Positions 8,622 through 16,981 of a stretch of DNA of 64,000 nt are shown here, in pieces. The DNA lies in assembly GCF_030285665.1 (NCBI RefSeq), contig NZ_CP127295.1, forward strand, positions 2,108,001-2,172,000, given 5' to 3'. Every line of letters begins with the position of its first letter. The stretch's first letter is position 1. The notes beneath the pieces are model-generated. The model was not told where the DNA came from. It made no database searches and saw nothing but the letters and a program-made list of their open reading frames with translations. The position numbers and the translations under genes were made by a program. The stretch is from Amycolatopsis mongoliensis. GTDB taxonomy: Bacteria; Actinomycetota; Actinomycetes; Mycobacteriales; Pseudonocardiaceae.

Positions 8622-9203
8622 CTATCCCTTCGGCAACCGCGGTTCGACAGCGGTCTTCGCAACCGCTTCAGCGAGCTGGCAGGCCTCGTCCGCCGAGTGG
8701 GCGCCGAGCACCGACACATCCACCCGCGACGAATCGCCCACCGGCAGGGCGAGCGTGCAACCGGCGACCGCGCTGCCACCCGACGCCTCTTTCGCCTTCC
8801 GGCCGTTGATGTCGCGGTCGACCACCCCACCGCCGGTGTCGTTGGTCTGATCGACCGACGCGGCGTCACGGACGTTCACACCGATCACCTTCTGGTCATC
8901 ACTGGCCGAGGCGATCTTCTGCTGGTAGCTGCAGGACCGGGCGCCACCGAGCGTCTGCTTGCGCGGTTCGAGGAACTCGCCGTAGCTGCTCAGGTCACTC
9001 ATCTCGAGGAGTGAGCAGGGATCCGTGATCGACTGGGTTCCGCTGCCACCCGTGGACGACGAAGAGGTCTCCGGAGAGCCGGACTCGGTGGCCGACGGCG
9101 ACTGCGCGGGCGATGCCGTTCCGCCTTGGGTGCTGGTGCACCCGGCCAGCAGCGCTCCGCCGGCGAGGAGCGGAAGAACGACGCGAGTGAGAAGTTTGGT
9201 CAT
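8622..9203 (-). CDS. DUF3558-family lipoprotein
   Basis: A 193-residue secreted lipoprotein. The signal peptide ends with the lipobox LLAGC (Cys22), followed by a Ser/Thr/Gly-rich linker and a DUF3558 domain: DPCSLL near its start, SCSYQ in the middle and ACQLAEAVAK at the end. DUF3558 proteins are abundant in Pseudonocardiaceae and of unknown function. A second one with two domains is at 53730-54731. Here it sits 4 bases after the small WXG-like gene and 10 bases before the PPE-like gene, so a role in the same envelope or secretion process is likely. Confidence 0.82.
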   Translation of the reverse strand: MTKLLTRVVLPLLAGGALLAGCTSTQGGTASPAQSPSATESGSPETSSSSTGGSGTQSITDPCSLLEMSDLSSYGEFLEPRKQTLGGARSCSYQQKIASASDDQKVIGVNVRDAASVDQTNDTGGGVVDRDINGRKAKEASGGSAVAGCTLALPVGDSSRVDVSVLGAHSADEACQLAEAVAKTAVEPRLPKG

Positions 9204-9207
9204 TACC

Positions 9208-9654
9208 TCAGGCCTGTTTGGTCTGGAGCGCGGAGAAAGCCTGGCTCTCGGTTTCCTTGTAAAGGCCCGCGGCCCGGGCGAGTGCTTCGTCGGCCTGCTT
9301 CGCAACCTGCCTGAGCTGCTCCAGGACCGCGGTCGCCGAACCTTCGGTTTCCGAGGCACTCTTCTGGTCGTGCTTCGCGACGGTGTGCCCGTACGGGTGG
9401 TCACCGAGTTGCGGGGCCTGATCGAGCATGGAGCTTTGGTACTGCAGAGCCCCGAGGTCGGTGACCAGCTCGGTCAGCGCGTCCCGGATGGGCTTCACGC
9501 CTTCGGGGGTGATCTTGAAACCGCCGCCCTTGGCGGCGTCGACCAGCTTCTGCGTTTCGGCGGTGACGCTCTGCACCGCGGCGCCCATACCCGCCGATGT
9601 GAGCGGGTTGACGATGTCCGACATCGACCCGCCGCCGCCGTCAGCTATCAGCAT
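9208..9654 (-). CDS. Small WXG/ESX-target-like helical protein
   Basis: A 148-residue, mostly helical protein. It ends with LYKETESQAF, which holds a YxxxE type VII secretion signal (Tyr132-Glu136). It lacks a clear W-x-G turn, so it may be closer to the EspC/PE class. The ATG at 9654 is preceded by GGGGTGG, a usable ribosome binding site; the ATG at codon 11 (MSDIV) is the alternative. It heads the run with the DUF3558 lipoprotein and PPE-like gene and lies 130 bases downstream of the EspG-like gene. Confidence 0.7.
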   Translation of the reverse strand: MLIADGGGGSMSDIVNPLTSAGMGAAVQSVTAETQKLVDAAKGGGFKITPEGVKPIRDALTELVTDLGALQYQSSMLDQAPQLGDHPYGHTVAKHDQKSASETEGSATAVLEQLRQVAKQADEALARAAGLYKETESQAFSALQTKQA

Positions 9655-9784
9655 CGCTGTTCCACCCCGAATCGCTTCGCCCGTGCGTGTGCACCCGGAA
9701 GTCTACTAGCCGGGCACCCCACGCAACGGCTGTTCACCGATCTTCACCTTGGGACGTCGAAAGCCCACCGCCGGTTCCCGACCG

Positions 9785-10600
9785 TCAGAACTGGCCTTCG
9801 AGCTGGGCGTACAGCTGCTGAGCCAGGCGGGCGTTGTCGGCCGGAGCGTAGGTGATCCAGCGCTGGCCGTCCGCGGATGCGCGCGACGACATCAGCCAGC
9901 GGCCGGATGGTGTGTCGAACCAGGCCAGGGGCGGGAACGTGCCGCCGCGGGTCTGGGCGGTGAACTGGCCCACGCGCTTCTTCGGCTCCTGGAAGACGCG
10001 CTCGATCATCCGGAGCTGGGGGCCGCCGCCGCCGCCTGCCGAGCGCGGGCCGCTCACGCCCGCGAACGGGTCGTACGCGTCGTCGCGGCGCTGGTGGCGG
10101 GGCTGCTCCGCCGGGCGCGAGATGGTGACCGACTGGCCGGGCGCCGCCGGGGTCAGCGGGAGGAGGTCGACGATCGCCGGGACGATGCCCGTCGGGCGGA
10201 CCTCCTCGAAGACGATGAGGTTCTCCTCCTGGCGGGCGAGCACCGCGAACTGGCCGTCGGACGCGACGCGGGCGAAGAGGTGGCGATCGCCCAGCTCGGC
10301 GGCCGCGTTGATCACCACGCTGCCGCGGGCGAAGGTGGCCAGCGCCAGCTCGGCGTCCGCGTCGAGGCGGCCGCGGCTCCACAGCCCGCGGCCGGACAGG
10401 TCGCGGACGACGGCGTCGCGGATCATCGCGCGCTGCTCGACGGTCGTGCCGACGTGCGGGACCTCGAACGGCGTCGGCGCGCGGCCGAGCCCCAGCTGCT
10501 CCAGCAGGATGTCCACCGCTGCCAGCGACAGCGAGAACGAGTGCGGCATCGCTTCCATCCCCCAACGGGTTCTTCCGGGCTTGGGAAAACGGTAGTCCAT
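9785..10600 (-). CDS. EspG-family ESX secretion-associated chaperone
   Basis: A 271-residue protein with the EspG layout: FSLSLAAVDILLEQLGLG near the start, a central strand with VASDGQFAVLARQEENLIVF, a variable Gly/Pro/Arg-rich loop, and the ending GRWLMSS...ARLAQQLYAQLE. EspG proteins hold PE/PPE-type substrates soluble in the cytoplasm before delivery to the ESX ATPase. GAGGGCGG lies just before the ATG at 10600. No EccC, EccB, EccD or mycosin gene is in the window, so the channel is encoded elsewhere or beyond the edges. Confidence 0.82.
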   Translation of the reverse strand: MDYRFPKPGRTRWGMEAMPHSFSLSLAAVDILLEQLGLGRAPTPFEVPHVGTTVEQRAMIRDAVVRDLSGRGLWSRGRLDADAELALATFARGSVVINAAAELGDRHLFARVASDGQFAVLARQEENLIVFEEVRPTGIVPAIVDLLPLTPAAPGQSVTISRPAEQPRHQRRDDAYDPFAGVSGPRSAGGGGGPQLRMIERVFQEPKKRVGQFTAQTRGGTFPPLAWFDTPSGRWLMSSRASADGQRWITYAPADNARLAQQLYAQLEGQF

Positions 10601-10655
10601 CCGCCCTCAGCGAACCCGCTTGCCCGGGCGAGATCGCCGCTGGTCCGATGGACGC

Positions 10656-10901
10656 ATGGCCGACCCGAAACCCGCACTCGTGCTGCACCTCGCCACCGGC
10701 GGGGAACCGCTGCTGTTCGCACTGACGACCGAAGAGTCCGGCAAGCTGGCGGGCAGGCTCGCCCAGCTCGTGAAGGCCGGCGCGGTCGAGACGGTGACCA
10801 CCAAGGACCACTCGGAGGTCGCGATCAACTTCGCCCACGTGGCCGCCGCGTACGTCGACGACCTCACCCGGAAGAGCACCGTGTTCGGCATGCACGGCTG
10901 A
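10656..10901 (+). CDS. Small conserved-type hypothetical protein
   Basis: An 81-residue protein, divergent from the EspG-like gene by 55 bases. It starts MADPKPALVLHLATGG and contains two amphipathic strands, a KLAGRLAQLVKAG helix, and VAINFAHVAAAYVDDL near the end. No family is recognised. The ATG at 10656 is preferred over an upstream in-frame start because the extra residues are Arg-rich shadow sequence. It is followed by a bidirectional hairpin and converges on glfT2. Soluble; function unknown. Confidence 0.7.
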   Translation: MADPKPALVLHLATGGEPLLFALTTEESGKLAGRLAQLVKAGAVETVTTKDHSEVAINFAHVAAAYVDDLTRKSTVFGMHG

Positions 10902-10906
10902 CACAC

Positions 10907-10943
10907 CGAAGGCCGCCCCACGACGAGCGTGAGACGGCCTTCG
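10907..10943. terminator. Bidirectional terminator between convergent genes
   Basis: The 9-base arms CGAAGGCCG (10907-10915) and CGGCCTTCG (10935-10943) pair perfectly across a 19-base loop. The hairpin lies between the stop of the small plus-strand gene and the stop of glfT2 and can serve both. Confidence 0.6.
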
Positions 10944-10955
10944 ACGATGCCTGGG

Positions 10956-12875
10956 TCAGAGCTTGTACAGGCGCTTCCAGTTCTCGCGCGAGGTCAGCTC
11001 CGGCATGGCGCGCTTGTACTGCTCCTGCACCGCCGCGCCTTCCTTGCGCAGCCGCTGGACCACCTTCGCGCCGCGCTTGGCCAGGTCGAACATCTTCGCC
11101 TTGTCGTACGACCGGACGCGGACACCTTCCTGGTTCGCGTCGGTGACCACCGCGGTGTCGAACAGCGCGATGTGCCACCAGTTCGCCTCGTCGATCGGCA
11201 CCGCGCCGAGCCCGAAGCGGCTGCGGCCGAGGACCCGGTCGAGCACCCGCTTGATCAGCACCAGGCGCTGCATGCTGGGCCGCGGCGCGCTGTTGATGAT
11301 GCCGATGTCGTTGGAGGCGATGCCCGGGACGTCGGTGGCCTTGTGCCGCTTGGTCTCCGGGTACTGGTCGCGGATCCGGCGGATCTCCTGCATCGCCTCG
11401 ACCCCGCCGTCCCGCAGGACCTGCGGGCCCTCCAGGAAGTCCTCCACCGCCTTGATCAGCGTCGCCGACAGCCCGTACTGCATCCCCAGCAGATACCGCA
11501 CCAGCTGCGCCAGCAGCACCCGGGAGAGCAGGTTGAGGTTGAACGGCGAGTGCAACGCCGCGGTGATGATCGAGTTGCGCAGGTTGAAGTACCGGTGCCA
11601 CTCGTCCCAGTCCTTCATGTGGAAGTCCGCGTGCCACACCCCCGCCCCCGGCAACGTCACCGTCGGGAAGCCGTGCGCGCGGGCCCGGTAGGAGTACTCC
11701 GCGTCGTCCCACTGGAAGAAGAACGGCAACGGATACCCGGTCGCCTGCACCACCTCGTACGGGATCAGGCACGACCACCAGCCGTTGTACCCGGCGTCCA
11801 GGCGCCGCTCCTGCCGGTTCGGCTTCAACGTCTCCTCATCCACCCCCAGCAGGTCCGCCGTCGACAGGGAGTGCTCGACCGGCTGGCCGGGCTCGAGGGT
11901 GTTCAGCCGGGCGTATTCGGCGCCGACGTGCAGCTGGTTGGGGTGGAACAGGTTGAGCATCTGGCCGCCGACGATGATCGGGTTGGCGGCGCGGTTGGAG
12001 AACGCCGTCATCCGGATCACCAGGTCCGGCTCCAGCAGCACGTCGTCGTCCATGAACAGCACGTTCGCGTGCTCGGTCGCGGTGTGCCCGGCCACCTCGA
12101 ACAGGCCCCGGGTGAACCCGCCGGCCCCGCCGAGGTTCGGCTGCTTGATGTAGTGCAGCTTGTCCGCCAGGTCCTTGGCGACCTGCTCGAACCCGTCCCG
12201 GGACTCGACCAGGTCGCTGCCCTGGTCGGCGACGTAGATGGCGTCCAGGGTCTCCAGCGAGGAGACGTCCGCGGCCAGGGCCTGGAGGTTCTTCAGGCAG
12301 TCGTCGGCGCGGTTCATCGTGCAGATCGTCACCGCGGTCGGGCGGATCTTCTGCGGGGCCTCGACCGTCCAGCGGACCTGCTCCACCCGCAGCGTCTGCC
12401 CGCCCTCGGTTTCCAGGTCGAGCCAGAGCGCGCCGCCGTCGTAGAACTTGTCCAGCTTCGAGGTCAGCGTGATCTTGTGCTGCTTGACGTCGGCGACCTG
12501 CTCGGCGGCCACCACACGCGGCTCGCCCTCGACGTCGGAGGCACCCATCGACAGCAGCCCGGTCCCGGTCACCACGGCCTCGACCGACACCTCGGTCACC
12601 GTGGTCCACCGCTGCCAGTAGGAGGCCGGGAACCGGCCGAAGTACGTGTTGCCCGACACCTTGGAGGCGGGCTCGAGGGTGATCACCGCACGTTCCCGCA
12701 CGGCCGAGCCCCACTCGAGCTCGGCGTACAGGTCCTTGCTGACGATCGGCGCCGGGCCCGCGTAGAGGCCGCGCTGCGCCGTCAGGCGACCCTGCGGAGT
12801 GTGCTCGGTGAACCGCGTCTCGGCGGCCGCGCCGGCTGGGGTGGTCGGCGCCGGGGTGGCTGTTTTACCGGGCAT
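10956..12875 (-). CDS. glfT2: Bifunctional galactofuranosyltransferase GlfT2-like
   Basis: A 639-residue protein, nearly the length of the mycobacterial enzyme (637). The N-terminal beta-rich domain is followed by the GT-A core with CTMNRADDCLKNLQAL, NLGGAGGFTRG, the metal-binding FMDDDV (Asp276-278), QWDDAEYSYRA (Asp390-391, catalytic region) and VWHADFHMKDWDEW (His415). These match the active-site elements of GlfT2, which polymerises galactan with alternating beta-1,5 and beta-1,6 linkages at the inner membrane face. GAGGAA precedes the ATG. It is co-directional with gtrA 8 bases upstream and probably one operon with it. Confidence 0.95.
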   Translation of the reverse strand: MPGKTATPAPTTPAGAAAETRFTEHTPQGRLTAQRGLYAGPAPIVSKDLYAELEWGSAVRERAVITLEPASKVSGNTYFGRFPASYWQRWTTVTEVSVEAVVTGTGLLSMGASDVEGEPRVVAAEQVADVKQHKITLTSKLDKFYDGGALWLDLETEGGQTLRVEQVRWTVEAPQKIRPTAVTICTMNRADDCLKNLQALAADVSSLETLDAIYVADQGSDLVESRDGFEQVAKDLADKLHYIKQPNLGGAGGFTRGLFEVAGHTATEHANVLFMDDDVLLEPDLVIRMTAFSNRAANPIIVGGQMLNLFHPNQLHVGAEYARLNTLEPGQPVEHSLSTADLLGVDEETLKPNRQERRLDAGYNGWWSCLIPYEVVQATGYPLPFFFQWDDAEYSYRARAHGFPTVTLPGAGVWHADFHMKDWDEWHRYFNLRNSIITAALHSPFNLNLLSRVLLAQLVRYLLGMQYGLSATLIKAVEDFLEGPQVLRDGGVEAMQEIRRIRDQYPETKRHKATDVPGIASNDIGIINSAPRPSMQRLVLIKRVLDRVLGRSRFGLGAVPIDEANWWHIALFDTAVVTDANQEGVRVRSYDKAKMFDLAKRGAKVVQRLRKEGAAVQEQYKRAMPELTSRENWKRLYKL

Positions 12876-12883
12876 TGAGTTCC

Positions 12884-13354
12884 TCAGTTCTCCTCAGTCG
12901 ACGGCTCGCGGAAGACGACCCACTTGAGCATCACGAAATTGATCACCGTGGCGGTGGCCTGCGACACGGCCCAGCACAGTGTGTGCTGCCACGCGGACTC
13001 CGGCAGCACCTGCAGCATGAGCTGGTTCACCCCGACCGCGACGAAGAACGTCACGGTGTAGAGCAGGACGAACGAACCGATCTGCGCTTTCCCGTCGCGG
13101 CGCCCGCCGGAGAAGGTGAACTTCCGGTTCAGGAAGAACGCCGTGGTGGTGCCCACGATGAAACTGATAGCGCGAGCGACGTCGACCCACGGTGAAGTGG
13201 CCATCCCGGCCACCTGGGTCAGCAGCGTGTACGTACCCAGGTCGACCAGGGCGCAGAAGCCGCCGATCAGGGCGAAGCGAACGAGCTGCCCGAGCAGTCC
13301 GAGGGAGGACGGCTGAGCAGCTGCGATGTCGGCTTGCGGATCGGTCGCCACCAC
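12884..13354 (-). CDS. GtrA-family membrane protein
   Basis: A 156-residue protein with four predicted membrane helices and the GtrA landmarks FALIGGFCALVDLGTYTLL, RAISFIVGTTTAFFLNRKFTF and a C-terminal VINFVMLKWVVFRE. GtrA proteins act in movement or presentation of polyprenyl-linked sugars. The mycobacterial homologue Rv3789 lies beside dprE1 and has been linked to arabinan assembly. Here it is divergent from dprE1 (125 bases) and upstream of glfT2. Tandem GTG codons at 13354 and 13351 are the possible starts. TACACT (13421-13416 on the minus strand) is a reasonable -10. Confidence 0.85.
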   Translation of the reverse strand: MVATDPQADIAAAQPSSLGLLGQLVRFALIGGFCALVDLGTYTLLTQVAGMATSPWVDVARAISFIVGTTTAFFLNRKFTFSGGRRDGKAQIGSFVLLYTVTFFVAVGVNQLMLQVLPESAWQHTLCWAVSQATATVINFVMLKWVVFREPSTEEN

Positions 13355-13467
13355 TGCATTACCTCGTTGCCTGAGTCATGGTCACCCGCGCGGGCGCTTG
13401 TGCCTTGATGCGCAAAGTGTAGAAGCGAGCACTTCAGGGTCACGTTCCGGGCGTCGTTCGGCGTGGC

Positions 13468-13473
13468 TACCCT
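13468..13473 (+). promoter_or_regulatory. Probable -10 element (TACCCT) of dprE1; leaderless start
   Basis: TACCCT ends 6 bases before the dprE1 GTG at 13480; TTCCGG at 13445-13450, 17 bases further upstream, is a weak -35. The spacing predicts a transcript starting at the GTG. Inference from position only. Confidence 0.5.
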
Positions 13474-13479
13474 GGTCGA

Positions 13480-14853
13480 GTGACCCCTGCACCCGAGACA
13501 CAGCGTCGCACGCTCACGGGCTGGGCGCGGACGGCACCGACCACCGCCGACGTGCTGAGCACCGCAGACGTCGAAGTCATCGCGCGTGCCGTGACCCAGG
13601 CCGGCGAGCGCGGTGTCATCGCCCGCGGCCTCGGCCGGTCCTACGGCGACCCGGCGCAGAACGCGGGCGGCCTGGTCGTCGACATGACCGCGCTGGACCG
13701 GATCCACTCGATCGACCCGGACAGCGCGCTCGTCGACCTCGACGCGGGCGTGAGCCTCGACCAGCTGATGCGCGAGGCGCTGCCGTACGGCCTGTGGGTC
13801 CCCGTTCTGCCGGGCACGCGCCAGGTGACCATCGGCGGCGCGATCGCCAACGACATCCACGGCAAGAACCACCACAGCGCGGGCAGCTTCGGCAACCACG
13901 TCGTGTCGCTGGACCTCATCACCGCGGACGGCAACATCCGCACGCTGACGCCGGAGGGCCCGGACGCCGAGCTGTTCTGGGCGACCGTCGCCGGCATCGG
14001 CCTGACCGGCATCATCACCCGGGCCACGATCCGGATGAAGAAGACCGAGACGGCGTACTTCTACGTCGACGCGGACCGCACGGCGAACCTCGACGAGACG
14101 CTCGGCCTGTTCACCGACGGCTCGGACCTCGGCTACGACTACTCGATGTCGGTGCCGGACCTGATCTCCTCCGACGGCCGCCTCGGCCGGGCCACGTTCT
14201 CCCGCGGCTCGCTGGCGACGGTGGACCAGCTGCCGCCGAAGCTGCGCAGCCAGCCGCTGAAGTTCGACGCGCCGCAGCTGCTGACGCTGCCGGACGTCTT
14301 CCCCAACGGCCTCGGCAACAAGCTCACGTTCGGCCTGATCAACGAGCTGTGGCAGAAGACGGTGCCCAAGAAGGGCGCGCGCGGCAAGATCCAGAACCTG
14401 ACGCAGTTCTACCACCCGCTCGACATGATCAGCGAGTGGAACCGGGCGTACGGCTCGAAGGGCTTCCTGCAGTACCAGTTCTCGGTGCCGTTCGGCACGG
14501 AAGACCAGCTCAAGGCCATCTGCCGCAAGATTTCGACGTCCGGCAACTACTCGTTCCTGAACGTCCTCAAGCGGATGGGCGAGGCGAACCCGGCGCCGAT
14601 GTCGTGGCCGTCGCCGGGCTGGATGCTCAGCGTCGACTTCCCGATCAAGGACGGCCTGGGCCGCTTCTGCACCGAGCTGGACGAGGACGTGCTCGCCGCG
14701 GGCGGGCGGCTGTACACCGCGAAGGACTCGCGCACCGCGCCCGAGACGTTCGCGAAGATGTACCCGCGCCTCGAAGAGTGGCGCAAGGTGCGCGCCGCCG
14801 TTGACCCCGAAGGCGTTTTCGCCTCTGACATGAGCCGGAGGCTCGAGCTGTGA
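13480..14853 (+). CDS. dprE1: Decaprenylphosphoryl-beta-D-ribose 2-oxidase (DprE1)
   Basis: A 457-residue FAD enzyme of the VAO type. The FAD-binding half contains [15 protein letters not shown] and [18 protein letters not shown]; the substrate half contains [24 protein letters not shown] and YTAKDSRT (Lys415, matching the catalytic-region lysine of mycobacteria). With DprE2 it epimerises decaprenyl-phosphoryl-ribose to decaprenyl-phosphoryl-arabinose, the only arabinan donor. The cysteine that benzothiazinones attack in mycobacteria (GWNxCVDF) is here Ser384 (GWMLSVDF). The start is a GTG with a -10-like TACCCT 6 bases upstream. The stop overlaps dprE2 (GTGA). Confidence 0.96.
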   Translation: MTPAPETQRRTLTGWARTAPTTADVLSTADVEVIARAVTQAGERGVIARGLGRSYGDPAQNAGGLVVDMTALDRIHSIDPDSALVDLDAGVSLDQLMREALPYGLWVPVLPGTRQVTIGGAIANDIHGKNHHSAGSFGNHVVSLDLITADGNIRTLTPEGPDAELFWATVAGIGLTGIITRATIRMKKTETAYFYVDADRTANLDETLGLFTDGSDLGYDYSMSVPDLISSDGRLGRATFSRGSLATVDQLPPKLRSQPLKFDAPQLLTLPDVFPNGLGNKLTFGLINELWQKTVPKKGARGKIQNLTQFYHPLDMISEWNRAYGSKGFLQYQFSVPFGTEDQLKAICRKISTSGNYSFLNVLKRMGEANPAPMSWPSPGWMLSVDFPIKDGLGRFCTELDEDVLAAGGRLYTAKDSRTAPETFAKMYPRLEEWRKVRAAVDPEGVFASDMSRRLEL

Positions 14854-15605
14854 TCGACGCTGTTGGCAACCCCCAGTCCCTGCTGCTGCTCGGCGGCACG
14901 TCCGACATCGCGCTGGCGATCGCCGAGAAGTACCTGGCCGAGAAGCCGCTGCGGGTCGTGCTGGCCGCGCGGCCGTCGCCGCGGCTCGACGCGGCCGCGC
15001 AGCGCCTGAAGGACAAGGGCGCCGAGATCGCAACCGTCGACTTCGACGCGAAGGACCTGGCCTCGCACCCCGGCGTGCTGGACAAGGCGTTCGAGGGCGG
15101 CGACATCGACGTCGCGGTCGTGGCGTTCGGCCTGCTCGGCGACCCCGAAGAGCTCTGGCAGGACCACGCGAAAGCGGTCGAGGCGGCGACGGTGAACTAC
15201 ACCGCCGCGGTGTCCGTCGGCGTCGCTCTGTCGGAGAAGCTCAAGGCCCAGGGGCACGGCACGGTGATCGCGCTGTCGTCGGTGGCCGGTGAGCGCGTCC
15301 GGCGGTCGAACTTCGTCTACGGCTCCACCAAGGCCGGTTTCGACGGCTTCTTCCTGGGTCTCGGCGAGGCGCTCGCGCCGCACGGCGTGCAGGTGACGGT
15401 CGTCCGCTCGGGTCAGGTGCGGACGAAGATGACCGACGGCCTCAAGGACGCCCCGCTGACGCAGAACGCCGACCAGGTCGCCGAGCAGGCGGTGGCGGCG
15501 GCCCGCGCGGGCAAGGACCTGATCTGGGCGCCGGCGCCGTTCCGGCTGGTGATGTCGGCCCTGCGGCACGTCCCGCGGCCGATCTTCCGCAAGCTCCCGA
15601 TCTGA
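14850..15605 (+). CDS. dprE2: Decaprenylphosphoryl-2-keto-ribose reductase (DprE2)
   Basis: A 251-residue short-chain dehydrogenase: [15 protein letters not shown] for NAD(P) binding (residues 11-25), catalytic Ser143/144 region, Tyr157 and Lys161 in VYGSTKAG. It reduces the keto intermediate made by DprE1 to decaprenyl-phosphoryl-arabinose. The GTG start at 14850 overlaps the dprE1 stop by 4 bases, so the two enzymes are made together, as in mycobacteria. Length and the GGTSDI turn match the mycobacterial protein (Rv3791). No emb arabinosyltransferase genes are in this window. Confidence 0.94.
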   Translation: MIDAVGNPQSLLLLGGTSDIALAIAEKYLAEKPLRVVLAARPSPRLDAAAQRLKDKGAEIATVDFDAKDLASHPGVLDKAFEGGDIDVAVVAFGLLGDPEELWQDHAKAVEAATVNYTAAVSVGVALSEKLKAQGHGTVIALSSVAGERVRRSNFVYGSTKAGFDGFFLGLGEALAPHGVQVTVVRSGQVRTKMTDGLKDAPLTQNADQVAEQAVAAARAGKDLIWAPAPFRLVMSALRHVPRPIFRKLPI

Positions 15606-15694
15606 GTTCTCCACCCTCGGGTTGACCCGGAGATCCATCCGGGCCCGGCCCGCACGCCGATGTGCCGCGGTGGTCGTCGCAACAAACTGTCATC

Positions 15695-16309
15695 ATGACG
15701 ACTACGACGAGCGACCGCGGTGGGCTCACGATGCTGCTCCGCGACGTCGCGCTCCCGATGGCCCTGTACTACGTCCTGCGCTCCTTCGACGTCGACGCGC
15801 TCTGGGCGCTGCTGGTCAGCGCCGTGCCGCCGGTGCTGCGGACCGGGTACGTCCTGGCCCGGCACCGGCGGATCGACCCGCTGAGCGCGTTCGTGCTGGC
15901 CGTGCTGCTGATCAACGGCGCGGTGGCGGTGTTCTCCGGTGATCCCCGGCTGCTGCTGGTCCGCAGCGCCTGGATCACGCTGCCGCTCGGCGTGGCGATG
16001 CTGGGGAGCCTGCTCGTCGGCCGGCGGCCGCTCCTGTTCCGGGCGGCGTGCACCCTTCAGCCCGCTCGCGCCCGTGAGCTCGACCAGCTGTGGGGCCTCT
16101 CCCCCGCGTTCCGGCAGCGGTGGCGCACGGCAACCCTGGGGTGGGGCGCCGGGTGCGTGCTGCTGGCCTGCGCCGTCGTCGTGATGGCGTTCACGCTGCC
16201 GGTCGACGTCGTGCCGTTCCTCGAGACCGCGCTGACCGTCGGGAGCGCGGTGCTCGGCGTGAAGATCACGCGGCAGCGGATGGGCATCAACCGGACGGTG
16301 GATGCGTAA
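15695..16309 (+). CDS. Membrane protein, VC0807-like, tandem paralogue 1
   Basis: A 204-residue protein with about six hydrophobic segments. It shares with the next gene a common frame: FDVxxxWAL, (V/L)PPxLR, ARHRR(I/V)D, a GD(P/A)RL-LVR-AW segment, GRRP and a closing MA(F/Y)TLPVDVVP. The resemblance to the VC0807-type integral membrane family is from memory and unverified. It lies 89 bases after dprE2. The ATG at 15695 (MTTTTSDRGG) is chosen over an in-frame codon 11 triplets upstream because the extra residues are poorly coded. Function unknown. Confidence 0.72.
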   Translation: MTTTTSDRGGLTMLLRDVALPMALYYVLRSFDVDALWALLVSAVPPVLRTGYVLARHRRIDPLSAFVLAVLLINGAVAVFSGDPRLLLVRSAWITLPLGVAMLGSLLVGRRPLLFRAACTLQPARARELDQLWGLSPAFRQRWRTATLGWGAGCVLLACAVVVMAFTLPVDVVPFLETALTVGSAVLGVKITRQRMGINRTVDA

Positions 16310-16348
16310 GAGCCGGCTCGACGATGGTCCCGGCCGCGTCGGTCGTCC

Positions 16349-16981
16349 ATGCTCGGGGACATGCTCGGCACGCTGCTCTGCGACATCGCCGCCCCGGCCG
16401 GCGGCTACTACCTGCTGCGGGCGTTCGACGTGGCGCCGGTCTGGGCGCTGACGCTGAGCGGCCTGCCGCCGGCGCTGCGCGTGCTGTACCTGGCGGCGCG
16501 GCACCGGCGGGTCGACGGCATGGGTGTGTTCGTGCTGGCCATAGTGGCGATCGGGCTCGCGACGTCGCTGCTGACCGGCGACGCACGGCTGCAGCTGGTG
16601 CGCGGCGCGTGGTTCAGCGTCCTGATCGGGGTGTGGATGCTGGCGAGCCTGCGCATCGGCCGCCGCCCGACGACCTACCAGGCGACGCTCGCGCTGCTAC
16701 CAGGCCGCGCTTCGACGCTGGAGGCCCGCTGGGCGGACACGCCGTCGTTCCGGCGGGTCTGGCGGGTGCTGACGGTCGTGTGGGGCGTCGGCGGGCTCGT
16801 GCACAGCGCGGGAAGCATCGCGATGGCGTACACGCTGCCGGTGGACGTCGTGCCGGGGCTCGACACGGCGCTGTCGATCGGCAGCTTCGTGGTGCTGCAA
16901 GTGATCACGCAGGTGCTGCTGGCCCGCGAGGGGACGATGAACCGGATGTTCCGCGGCCGTGCTCAGCTGCCGGCCGCGTGA
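16349..16981 (+). CDS. Membrane protein, VC0807-like, tandem paralogue 2
   Basis: A 210-residue integral membrane protein, clearly a duplicate of the preceding gene. The shared landmarks are FDVAPVWAL, LPPALRVLYLAARHRRVDG, GDARLQLVRGAW, GRRPTTYQ and MAYTLPVDVVPGLDTALSIGS. The copies have diverged well beyond a recent duplication. The reading frame ends at 16981 and overlaps the convergent GT-C-like gene by 19 bases. The ATG at 16349 is used; a second ATG is 4 codons later (MLGDMLG). No function is known. Confidence 0.72.
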   Translation: MLGDMLGTLLCDIAAPAGGYYLLRAFDVAPVWALTLSGLPPALRVLYLAARHRRVDGMGVFVLAIVAIGLATSLLTGDARLQLVRGAWFSVLIGVWMLASLRIGRRPTTYQATLALLPGRASTLEARWADTPSFRRVWRVLTVVWGVGGLVHSAGSIAMAYTLPVDVVPGLDTALSIGSFVVLQVITQVLLAREGTMNRMFRGRAQLPAA

